Shown one piece after another: positions 33,982-42,387 of a stretch of 60,578 bases of DNA (the first letter of the stretch is position 1; each line of letters opens with the position of its first letter). Source of the stretch: an uncultured Pseudanabaenaceae cyanobacterium (GTDB lineage Bacteria > Cyanobacteriota > Cyanobacteriia > PCC-9006 > JAAUQQ01); the NCBI GenBank assembly GCA_937949725.1, contig CALECT010000109.1, positions 1 to 60,578 of the forward strand, read 5' to 3'. The notes under the pieces are model-generated. The model did no database searches. It saw only the letters and a list, made by a program, of their open reading frames with translations, and had not been told where the DNA came from. A program made the translations under genes and the position numbers.

Positions 33982-35022
33982 TTAACTTTGGCTGGAGACT
34001 GCTCCGATCTCTGGATGCAACACGCTGTTGAGGATCGTTTCGGGTCTTGCCTTGTGATTCCAGGCAAAGGCATGCTTGAAAGCCGCGTCCTGGCAGGTGC
34101 GCAGCTGGTCGAAGTTGATGATGTTGTGAGTCAACAGGTTCTCGTACTCGAAGGGCAGACGCACGTTGTGTAGACCGGCATTATCGGTACAAATGGCAAT
34201 GTCGACGCCTGCTTCAAAGCAGCGGTCAAAGACCACTTTGAGCTGGTCTAGGCTTTCTAGGGTGCCCGTCTGCAAATAAGTTGTGGGGCAGACTTCCAGG
34301 CATTGGCCACGAGCTGCGACATCTTTGAGTAGCTCGGGATAAAGCAAGGGGATCTGGATGCCGTGACCGACCCGCTTGAGATAGGGAAGTAGCTCTGGGA
34401 AGCAGCCCTCGGTGGTTTCAAACAGGTGGCCGGTGGTGTTGATGCCTCTTGCCAGGGCGTATTTGTAAAGCTCTACAAACTCGGGCAGACGCTCTTGATA
34501 TTCCCGGTTGCCTCCTGCTAGGTCTACGCCGCAGACGTACTGGGGAAACTGCACGGCCAGGTCGATCATTGCCTTGTTGACTTCGAAGGGAAGCTTCGAG
34601 TGCATGCAGAGGATCTGACTGTTGACGATGGGGTAGGGCTGGTTTTGGCTGGCTTCTCCCACCACTTGGATGATTTCGGCGGTGGCATTGATGCGATCGC
34701 TCTGACTCAACGCCTCCGGGGTGCGCAGATAGGGGCTATAGCGCAGCTCTAGATAAGCCAAGTTCTCGAAAACATAGGCCCCGCGCAGCAGGCGGTAGAT
34801 AAAGTAGGGCAGGGTCTCTGCCGTCTGCACCTTCTCAACAATGGTGTGGAGTTCTAGATACTCATCGAGGGTGTTGCGAGGACGGGTGTAGAAGTCTTCG
34901 AAGTCCGCATAGTCTTCAAATTGAGTGGACTGGCCAGGCTCATTGCGCTGGAAGTAGCGCCACAGAATGCGAGGGACAACGGAGCCGCCGAGGTGGCGAT
35001 GCAGTTCTGCGTATAGGGCCAT
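33982..35022 (-). CDS. Adenosine deaminase family metal hydrolase
   Basis: 346 residues from an ATG at 35022 preceded by GGAGAG. Metal-dependent amidohydrolase barrel: ELHRHLGGS gives the HxH site, GVDLAGGNREY, TTGHLFET, the third His in RVGHGI, and the metal Asp in CTDNAGLHN (usually DDP). Members deaminate adenosine or modified adenine nucleosides; the TDNAGLH variant leaves the exact substrate open. No neighbouring purine gene. Confidence 0.87.
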   Translation of the reverse strand: MALYAELHRHLGGSVVPRILWRYFQRNEPGQSTQFEDYADFEDFYTRPRNTLDEYLELHTIVEKVQTAETLPYFIYRLLRGAYVFENLAYLELRYSPYLRTPEALSQSDRINATAEIIQVVGEASQNQPYPIVNSQILCMHSKLPFEVNKAMIDLAVQFPQYVCGVDLAGGNREYQERLPEFVELYKYALARGINTTGHLFETTEGCFPELLPYLKRVGHGIQIPLLYPELLKDVAARGQCLEVCPTTYLQTGTLESLDQLKVVFDRCFEAGVDIAICTDNAGLHNVRLPFEYENLLTHNIINFDQLRTCQDAAFKHAFAWNHKARPETILNSVLHPEIGAVSSQS

Positions 35023-35425
35023 GGTCTCTCTCTCCTGACAAGACGAACAGTGGGTTGATTACGATGGAGCTGTGGCACAAAATGACTGCGACATCGCAGC
35101 CCGGGGCTTATTAATTCACTGGAAAGTTCTAGGGGCCGTAGCGGTTGTGATGGACGTAAATGCCAATACGATTTGCCGTCAATCAATCAGATGCGCCAAT
35201 CAAAATCGGCAAAGCAGAATCCGCTAATAATGCGTATTTAAGAAATGTTAACGCAGGGATCGAATCTCTGCTGGGTTATGCAATTAAATCTCTGGGGGGT
35301 CTGACCCTGGGATCACTCCAATGCCTCTATGGTCAGAGGATCAAGACCTGTGGCGATTGATAAACCTTCGTGACGAAACTGTTGTAAAACAGCACGGTGC
35401 TGGAATTGAGAGATTTTATGGAGGT

Positions 35426-36178
35426 ATGAGCCAAACGAATCCTGATCCCGCTGCCCAGCCCCCGCTGTTGAAGTTCCCTGCCAATGTCCCGCCTACACCG
35501 GAGCCCACCTACGAGGTAGTCCAGGCGGCAATGTTTCAAATGTGGGATGCAGTGAATCAGCTCAGCGAGATTCCGCCCCCGCCCTGTGAACGCTATCGGG
35601 TGACGATTTTTGGCTCAGCTCGGCTCCAGCCGACGGATCCGCTCTATCAAGATGTTCAGCATCTGGCCAGTGAGCTGACCCGCATGGGCTGCGACATTAT
35701 TACTGGGGGGGGACCTGGCTTAATGGAAGCAGCCAATCAGGGCAGCGTTGATGCTGATCCCCACAATCAGACCCAGTCCATTGGGTTGCGCATTGACCTG
35801 GACTTTGAGCAACATGCCAATCCCTTCGTGGAACAGTTGCACAGCCACCGAACTTTCTTCTCGCGATTGCACCACTTTGTTCTGCTTTCCAATGCCTTTG
35901 TGGTGGTGCCTGGTGGAATTGGCACTGCCCTGGAAACATTGATGGTATGGCAGCTCTTACAGGTGAAGAAGCTAGACCAGGATATGCCGCTGATTATGGT
36001 GGGGGATATGTGGAAGGGATTGGTGGATTGGGCCAGTCATTCCATGCTGGGAGCCACGCCCCAGATGGCGAGCCCGGAAGACATGGAGATCCCTCGCTGC
36101 GTTTCTACAATGGAGGAGGCGATCGTGGCGCTCAAGACGTCAAAGTCTCTATGGGAACACAACTGTAACTGTGGCTAA
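35426..36178 (+). CDS. LOG family protein (lysine decarboxylase-like fold)
   Basis: 250 residues from the ATG at 35426, which has GGAGGT directly before it; the open frame extends 105 bases further but without a better start. Motifs: VTIFGSARL, ITGGGPGLMEAANQG, SHRTFFSRLHHFV and PGGIGTALETLMVWQLLQ. These match the LOG nucleoside-5'-monophosphate phosphoribohydrolase site (cytokinin activation in plants); bacterial members cleave AMP or are uncharacterised. Normal length. Confidence 0.9.
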   Translation: MSQTNPDPAAQPPLLKFPANVPPTPEPTYEVVQAAMFQMWDAVNQLSEIPPPPCERYRVTIFGSARLQPTDPLYQDVQHLASELTRMGCDIITGGGPGLMEAANQGSVDADPHNQTQSIGLRIDLDFEQHANPFVEQLHSHRTFFSRLHHFVLLSNAFVVVPGGIGTALETLMVWQLLQVKKLDQDMPLIMVGDMWKGLVDWASHSMLGATPQMASPEDMEIPRCVSTMEEAIVALKTSKSLWEHNCNCG

Positions 36179-36239
36179 GCAGTTCTATTAACAACTTTTC
36201 TGTGGCTAAAAATCCTTTCAGGGATTGAGATTCAGCTAC

Positions 36240-36395
36240 TTTAGAATATGAGTTTGGGCCATAAAGCTGATTGCCGAGTGACGCAGATCCCCGTGAAACG
36301 GCTGAGGAACGGGTGTATGAAACCTGGGTAAGCTGAATGTAATACCTTCGACATACTAGAATTCTGCCCTGGCGTGACTGCCGGGGTTTTTCTTT
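36240..36395 (+). ncRNA. Candidate structured RNA with terminator, unclassified
   Basis: About 155 bases start after a possible -10 box and end at the terminator 36367-36395. The segment has short helices such as CCGTGAAACGG and the sequence GAGGAACGGGTGTATGAAACC. I could not match it to a riboswitch or known cyanobacterial RNA. A decayed group II intron or repeat fragment is an alternative. Confidence 0.3.
36367..36395 (+). terminator. Possible intrinsic terminator
   Basis: CCCTGGC (36367-36373) pairs, with one G-T pair, with GCCGGGG (36380-36386), followed by TTTTTCTTT. Confidence 0.55.
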
Positions 36396-36716
36396 GGAAC
36401 ATTCCTCTGGGTGGGCGATCGCTTCGATTATTCCTTGAGCTTTGACCCTGAGGTGGAGATTGAATTTAACCGTGAGTGGCAACTTCAGACGCTTGCTTTC
36501 CATCTATTAGATTCAGGCATCCCTGAAAGATTGGACATTGGCGGTCAAGCTGGGGGGAGCAGACTCTGCGCTGATGAGACGTTCTGATGGACTCGCTTCG
36601 CAGTCTTCTTCACGTGATTGTCCGGAAAACCGAGGTTTCCCACTGTAGGGCTGGCCTTAGGGGGTGTCTGGAATGACTTTGAACTGGCTATTGCTGTGAC
36701 CTATTTCTTGCCTGCA

Positions 36717-37439
36717 ATGTGGACGCTTGTTAATGATTTGCCTCTAGCTATTAGCGCCCGAGGGTTGCGTAGCTTGGTTGAACGGGGCTCTTGCAAAGTG
36801 GTTCCCCCCCTGTGCAACCTGGCCGATAGTCGCTGGATCTCGTGGAATTTGTTTTTGGCGCTGATTCCGTTATTGCTCAGCTTTTGGCTGTTTCGCCGCC
36901 AAGCCGGCAGGAAGCGATCGCTCCTCTGGTGGCCGGTCTTTCTGGCCTACATGGCCTTTTTGCCCAATGCGCCCTATTTGCTGACTGACGTGATTCACTT
37001 CGTCAATTCAACCAATTATGGCTATTCCATTTGGGTGATTGTGCTGCTGGTGTTGCCGATGCACTTGATCGCGATTGTCGGGGGCTTCCAGGCCTATGTG
37101 CTGGCGCTGATTAATCAGCAGTATTACCTGGTGCGCCAAGGAGCCGCCCGCTGGGTGAATGTGGCAGAGCTAATTACCCATGGGCTCTGTGCCGTGGGGA
37201 TTTATTTGGGACGCTTCGATCGCCTCAATAGCTGGGATCTGGCCCAAGATCCCACGGCGGTGCTCTATCGGGTTCTGGATACCCTCACTGCCAAGCGGCC
37301 TGTGCTGGTGACCTTCATTACCTTTGTCATCATCACAGTCCTCTACTGGTTGATGAAGCAAATCACCCTGGGCCTGGTGTTGCGTTATCGACAACTCAAA
37401 GCTGGGGATCCCTATGGCTTGAAAGGGACATTCTTTTAA
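36717..37439 (+). CDS. DUF1361 integral membrane protein
   Basis: 240 residues from the ATG at 36717; a TTG at 36618 would add 33 residues and neither has a clear ribosome-binding site. About six membrane helices are seen, including WISWNLFLALIPLLLSFWLF and FVIITVLYWLMKQITLGLVL. The family pattern is FLPNAPYLLTDVIHF and GIYLGRFDRLNSWDL. No function is known for DUF1361. The final residues overlap a small hairpin (37427-37446). Confidence 0.85.
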   Translation: MWTLVNDLPLAISARGLRSLVERGSCKVVPPLCNLADSRWISWNLFLALIPLLLSFWLFRRQAGRKRSLLWWPVFLAYMAFLPNAPYLLTDVIHFVNSTNYGYSIWVIVLLVLPMHLIAIVGGFQAYVLALINQQYYLVRQGAARWVNVAELITHGLCAVGIYLGRFDRLNSWDLAQDPTAVLYRVLDTLTAKRPVLVTFITFVIITVLYWLMKQITLGLVLRYRQLKAGDPYGLKGTFF

Positions 37440-37642
37440 GAGAATGTTTGAAAAGTTGGTCAAGCATCAAACTTGAAACCTGAATCAAGCCCATATCGTT
37501 TGGAGTCCGTTGTTGGCGATGCACCGTCAAGTCATTTGCTATAGCCAAATGCCTCTTTAAACAATCTCTAAGATCTGAGTTGTATGTTGCAGCGATCGCT
37601 TTCCTAGACTTCTATCAATCTGCTTCACCTCCGTCTCTGCGG

Positions 37643-38212
37643 CTACATCCCCAGAGGTTGTGCTACCACCATCTTCTCTGACGCCATCAGGGAAGCTAAC
37701 TGTTGGGGGGTGAGCTGTGCAGGGGCTTGACTTTCGATGAGTTGATTGGGGTTGAGCAAGAATTGTAGGGGTTGGTCCGCATTGACTTTGGTCATCCCGT
37801 TCACGCACTTCACCTCATAGGTCTGGGGGAGTGGGAGGAGATCGCTATCTGCTAAACGGCAGAGAGATGGGGGGGAGTCGATGGGGAGAACGATACGGTG
37901 CTGAAGCTCCTCAGAGAAACCGGAGAGGACTTCAATGATCAAGGCAATTTGTTGCTGGGAGGGTTTGGAGCTGGGAGGAGTTTCCTCGGCCTGGTTCAGG
38001 ATTGTCCGCTCAACGGCGACTACGGGTAAGATACTCTGCTCAAAATTGATATACCGAAGGAGATGACGACCATAGTCAAAGACGATCGCTCGATGGACGG
38101 CTTCGATAGGCATGAGGAAGCCCATGCCGCGAATCTCAAAGGTGATGAGTTGTTGTTGGACCTCAACCTTGCGATCATTGAGGCGAGGAAGTCGAGCAGC
38201 GCGAGTAGCCAT
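37643..38212 (-). CDS. CheW-like protein at the end of the chemotaxis operon
   Basis: 189 residues from an ATG at 38212. The N-terminal ~130 residues match a CheW fold (QLITFEIRGMGFLMPIEAVH, YINFEQSILPVVAVERTIL, RIVLPIDSPPSLCRLADSDL). The C-terminal tail is Gln/Leu/Pro-rich. CheW proteins couple receptors to CheA. It is 130 bases downstream of the CheA-like gene on the same strand, suggesting one transcript. Confidence 0.75.
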   Translation of the reverse strand: MATRAARLPRLNDRKVEVQQQLITFEIRGMGFLMPIEAVHRAIVFDYGRHLLRYINFEQSILPVVAVERTILNQAEETPPSSKPSQQQIALIIEVLSGFSEELQHRIVLPIDSPPSLCRLADSDLLPLPQTYEVKCVNGMTKVNADQPLQFLLNPNQLIESQAPAQLTPQQLASLMASEKMVVAQPLGM

Positions 38213-38342
38213 GGGGTGAATCTCAAATATAGATGGATGGTTTAGGGAGGAGGCGAGGCAACCGCTTCCCTAACCCTAAAAGAGAGGGGAATTGCACAGA
38301 TCTTGCCAAGAGCTAGCTGCGGTCGAGCGCTCTAGCTCGGGC

Positions 38343-41300
38343 TTAAACCGTCGCGTATACCCGCGCAGTGGGGGAGCTGATAGAAGGGGCAGATCGTTCG
38401 ATCAACTGTTCCAAGGTTTGCAGTAGTTCATTCTGCTTAAAGGGCTTGGAAAAATAGTCCGCAGCACCCAAGCTCATGGCGAGTTGACGATGTTTTTCAC
38501 CACTTCGGGAGGTGAGCATGACCACAGGAATGTCTTCGCATTGTGCGATGCTCTTGACTTGGGCCAGGAAGCCAAACCCATCTAGGCGAGGCATTTCCAC
38601 GTCGCTCATAATCACATCTGCAGTGATGCCATCCTGGAGCTTTTCAATCGCATCTTGCCCATCCTTGGCTTGCTCCACGTGGTAACCCGCCTTTTCCAAG
38701 GTGATGCTGAGGAAGCGGCGCACATTGATGGAGTCGTCGATGACGAGTACAGTTCGTTTGTTGCTGATTTCCAGAGGGAGGACGAGACTTTGATCGCTCA
38801 TTTCCTGCCGCTGGGCATCGCGTAGAACCCAGTTCATCAGTTTAGACATTTCTACGAGGGGAACGACGCGGCCGTCGCCCAGGACGACACAACCAGAAAA
38901 ACCCTGGGGTAGGCTGATGTTCCCTTCCACGGTGCGGGTGGTTACTTCCTGCTCTCCCCAATAGCGATCGCATTCAATGGCGTAGGGTTCGTTGCCATGG
39001 GTGACGATCAAGGCGGAGCTTTGATCGATGATGGGAGCACTTTCCGTTTCTAATTTAATGAGGGGGCGGATGAAGTGTAACCAATCCTGCAGGCGTAAAA
39101 GAGGAACGGTGTAGCCCTGCCATTCCAAGAGGTTTTTCTGGGCAGCTTGAACGATTTCTTGTTGTTCAAGCAACAGCATCTCTTCCACAATGTTGGCAGG
39201 AAAAGCCATGAGCATCCCTTGGCATTCCACTACGAGAACTCGCGTCACGGAAAGGGACAGGGGCACGGTGAGGGTGAAGATACTGCCTTTGCCCGCGCTG
39301 GTTTCTACGCTGATGTCTCCTTGGATCTCTTGCAGATTGCTGCGGACTACATCCATGCCGACCCCTCGACCTGAGAGGTTGGTGACCTTCTCGGCGGTGC
39401 TGAAGCCTGGTTCAAAGATGAGATTGACCAGCTCTTTGTCGCCGGAGGCCTCGATTTCAGCCGGAGTCAGTCCCATGCTGAGTACTTTGCTGCGAATCTT
39501 CTCTAGGTTGATACCTGCACCATCATCTTGGATGGTGATGGCGACTTGGTTGCCGCGATAGCTCGCACCAATTTCGATATTGCCTTGGGGGGCTTTGCCT
39601 TGGGTGATGCGAGTCTCGCGGTCCTCAATGCCATGGTCAAAGCTGTTGCGTAGCAGGTGCATGAGGGGGTCTTGGAGCGCTTCAATAATGGTGCGCTCAA
39701 TTAAGGTGTTGCCGCCACGAACTTGGAGTTCCACTTCCTTGTTGTGGCTCATGGAAAGTTCACGCAGCAGACGGGGGAAGCGATCGGTAATCGCCGAGAG
39801 GGGACGCATCCGCATTTGGTTCATGCCCACTTGGAGCTGTTGAGCCGTGCGGTTAAGGCCGCGAGATACCGTCTCGGTTTCACCCAAGGCCAGTTCAAGG
39901 TCGCCAGTGACTTCTTGGATTTGGACTACGCTTTCGATAATTTCCTGGGAGACCAGGTGCAGTTCGCTGTACTGATCCATTTCCAGTAGGTCGAAGCCGT
40001 TGGTGGCGGACTGAGCCGTCTCCAGGGTGGAGGCTACTGATGGGGTGGAGTGGTTGTTGGCTGGGGCTGTTGGGGGTGGACTATGGAGTCGCTGGGTGGC
40101 ACCACGGTCGTAAGACTGGCGCAGGATGTTGTTGGCGTGATCCAGGGACTTGACCCGCTGGTTGAGGAGGGCAAACAAATTGTTGAGGTAGCCGAGCTGT
40201 AGGTTCAGACCGTTGCGCTCAGTCGTCAGTTCTCCGAGGAGTTCTCCAAGGCGCTCTAACTTTCGTACGGAAACGCGAATGCTGGTGTCTTTGCTAGGGC
40301 TAGCGCTGGGGGCATCCGGCTCTGCTTCTTGAAGCATCTCGGAGGTTAGCTGCTCGGCCTGGAGGGCGATCGCCTGGGCATTATTCCCTAAATCTTGTTT
40401 AGTTGTCTCTACATTTGATTCTGAGATGGTCGGGTTGAGCTCATCGAGTTCCTCTAGGTCGAATGTTTCGTCCTTGAGAAAATCGCTGATTAAAGCCTCG
40501 ACCTCTAGATTGCTGGAGGCTAATGTTTCTGGGGAGGTAGGGGCAACGCTTTGCGCTTCTAGATTTAAGGGATTGGCAGTCTCAGTATGGTCGCTGGGCT
40601 GCTGTTCGCTGGATTCTAGAGACTGCTTGAGTTCATCGTTTGCTGTCGCTGCAAGGGGCGGCTCTGTGATGATGTTTGCGGATGTCTCTGGGGGATCATT
40701 TTCGGCGATCACACTGTGGGTTTCGGGAGGGATTACCTCCTCTACCGCTGGAGCTTCTAGGGCGAGCTCTTCCAGGGCAAAATCGTCTGGACTCATGCCA
40801 TCAAAGAGGTCGTCCAGCGCAGCTGTATCGGTGAGCGCGGTTGTGTCTAGTCCTGATGTCTCAAGAGCATGGAGTGTCTCTTGAGGGGCAGGCTCAGTTG
40901 TTATCGTTTCGGCTGGCGTTGGACGTTCTAGGTATGTTTCATTGTCCAGGAGGGGGGCCTTGCTGGGAGAGGCTGGAGGAGAGAGCTGGTTAATTGGGCT
41001 TAAGCCCGTTTGGGAGACTGTTTCACTCAGGTTGTCATCATCCGTCAATACGCCTGGGGGATTGAGGCTGAGGATTGCGTCCAGCTCAACGCTATGGTCC
41101 AGATCACTGGATGCCTCTAAGCAATCAGCCAGCTCTGTGAAATCTGATGTGTCGGTGATTGCTTCCGTTTCTTCACCCAGAATATTGGTGGGAGTTGGGT
41201 CTTCCAGGGAGATTACATCGTCTGGGCTTTCTGCCCTTTCTGTTGTGTCAGCATTACTGCTGGATGAGGTTGCCTCGGTGCCTGCCGCCATTGCCGCCTG

Positions 41301-42083
41301 GAGTGCTGGGGGGAGAGCCACGCTTGCGGGAATCAGCCCGGCTTGATCGACCAGCACTAGGCCATGGCTGCGTCGTAGTGGCTTAAGGATAGCCTGGCAA
41401 ATCTCAACGAGGTGGCTCTCATCGCAGTCGGTGCAAAGCTGTAAACCGTGATTACATAGGGCTGAAAATTGACCGAGGTCTAGCATTTCACCCAAACTCC
41501 CCATTTCGGCACAGGCGATGAGGAATTCCTGCTTGAGGAGCGGGAGGTTAGGGTCTTGTAACACGCCTTCTAGACGATCCAAGCAGGGGCCAATTTCACT
41601 TTCGAATAGCATGACGCCCATGTCGCCGCCTGCATCTGCTGCGAGACCGGCTTGCTCGTCCGCAGCAGTGGGGTCGCCCAGGCGATCGTAGAGTTGGTCC
41701 AGCAACGGCTGGGTGTTTCCCTGGAGCCAAGTTTCATCAATGCCTGAGCGATCGCGGCAGCGCTCTAGCATTTGGCGCATTTTGTCCACAGCGCTGAGGA
41801 AAAGGCGTTCGAGTTCACCTTCTGGTTCATAGCGTCCTCCCTGGAGGACTTTAAAAAAGTCTTCCAAACGGTGGGCAACTTGGCTGAGTTCATTGAACCC
41901 CATCAATGCTGCGCCACCCTTAATGGAATGGGCGGCCCGTAGGATTCCATCTAGGGCTTCGCGGGTGAGTTTATGTTCACCCAGCCCGAGTAAGGCTGAC
42001 TCAATGGTGTCCAGATATTCCTGGGCTTCCTCCAGGAACTGGAGGCGCACTAGCCATTCTTGGTCTGACATTTGCTCCGACAT
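38343..42083 (-). CDS. CheA-type hybrid histidine kinase (Hpt-kinase-CheW-REC)
   Basis: 1246 residues, ATG at 42083. Hpt domain at 5-120 with H52 in RAAHSIKGGAALMGF. A second Hpt-like helical region (about 150-250) and a long acidic Ser/Thr/Glu linker (about 270-600) follow. Then a dimerisation region (VRKLERLGELLGELTTERNG), a CheA ATPase (LMHLLRNSFDHGIEDRETRI, DDGAGINLEKIR, GRGVGMDVV), a CheW domain (VLVVECQGMLMAFPANIVEE), and a receiver with D near 1157 (VIMSDVEMPRLDG, YFSKPF). This is the PixL/PilL-like kinase of cyanobacterial phototaxis systems. Input comes from the MCP encoded upstream; its receiver and the PilG/PilH-like proteins are likely outputs to type IV pili. Confidence 0.95.
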   Translation of the reverse strand: MSEQMSDQEWLVRLQFLEEAQEYLDTIESALLGLGEHKLTREALDGILRAAHSIKGGAALMGFNELSQVAHRLEDFFKVLQGGRYEPEGELERLFLSAVDKMRQMLERCRDRSGIDETWLQGNTQPLLDQLYDRLGDPTAADEQAGLAADAGGDMGVMLFESEIGPCLDRLEGVLQDPNLPLLKQEFLIACAEMGSLGEMLDLGQFSALCNHGLQLCTDCDESHLVEICQAILKPLRRSHGLVLVDQAGLIPASVALPPALQAAMAAGTEATSSSSNADTTERAESPDDVISLEDPTPTNILGEETEAITDTSDFTELADCLEASSDLDHSVELDAILSLNPPGVLTDDDNLSETVSQTGLSPINQLSPPASPSKAPLLDNETYLERPTPAETITTEPAPQETLHALETSGLDTTALTDTAALDDLFDGMSPDDFALEELALEAPAVEEVIPPETHSVIAENDPPETSANIITEPPLAATANDELKQSLESSEQQPSDHTETANPLNLEAQSVAPTSPETLASSNLEVEALISDFLKDETFDLEELDELNPTISESNVETTKQDLGNNAQAIALQAEQLTSEMLQEAEPDAPSASPSKDTSIRVSVRKLERLGELLGELTTERNGLNLQLGYLNNLFALLNQRVKSLDHANNILRQSYDRGATQRLHSPPPTAPANNHSTPSVASTLETAQSATNGFDLLEMDQYSELHLVSQEIIESVVQIQEVTGDLELALGETETVSRGLNRTAQQLQVGMNQMRMRPLSAITDRFPRLLRELSMSHNKEVELQVRGGNTLIERTIIEALQDPLMHLLRNSFDHGIEDRETRITQGKAPQGNIEIGASYRGNQVAITIQDDGAGINLEKIRSKVLSMGLTPAEIEASGDKELVNLIFEPGFSTAEKVTNLSGRGVGMDVVRSNLQEIQGDISVETSAGKGSIFTLTVPLSLSVTRVLVVECQGMLMAFPANIVEEMLLLEQQEIVQAAQKNLLEWQGYTVPLLRLQDWLHFIRPLIKLETESAPIIDQSSALIVTHGNEPYAIECDRYWGEQEVTTRTVEGNISLPQGFSGCVVLGDGRVVPLVEMSKLMNWVLRDAQRQEMSDQSLVLPLEISNKRTVLVIDDSINVRRFLSITLEKAGYHVEQAKDGQDAIEKLQDGITADVIMSDVEMPRLDGFGFLAQVKSIAQCEDIPVVMLTSRSGEKHRQLAMSLGAADYFSKPFKQNELLQTLEQLIERSAPSISSPTARVYATV

Positions 42084-42387
42084 CTGAATCTGGAATCCTC
42101 AAACGGGGTGGGCGAAAATGGGGGAAGGGGGTTGGAGCGCCGCGAGCGCGGCGCTCCAGTCTTGGCTGTGCATCCAGTAGGCCGCTTACATCGCTCCTGG
42201 CTCTCTTCCCATCGTCTTGCTTTGGTCCTTGCCCCAGATTGGAAGCAGGAGCTTGAGGCTTCCTTTCCTCAGATTGGAGGGCCAGGGGCGGGGGATGGCG
42301 CGGATTTGCGATCGTGCAAGAGGTTGAGTTGTTAAACAGTCCTGTGCAATAGGGATGGCTGAGCGACTGGATTGATGAGGCGACGCA
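42084..42387. other. Intra-operon gap with a GC-rich hairpin
   Basis: 304 bases between mcp and the CheA gene. GGAGCGCCGC (42134-42143) pairs with GCGGCGCTCC (42148-42157) with a GAGC loop; no T-run follows, so it may protect or attenuate the message rather than end it. Confidence 0.6.

Larger units (their letters stand above)
36179..36716. other. Intergenic region holding a candidate structured RNA
   Basis: 538 bases between the LOG and DUF1361 genes. The first third holds a TAGAAT -10-like box (36231-36236 region) and the candidate RNA ending at 36395. A minus-strand open frame crosses it but has no ribosome-binding site or recognisable product. Confidence 0.4.

Noticed and set aside
36132..36503. 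Minus-strand frame of 123 codons
   Set aside because: It overlaps the end of the LOG gene and the candidate RNA and shows no protein family features.
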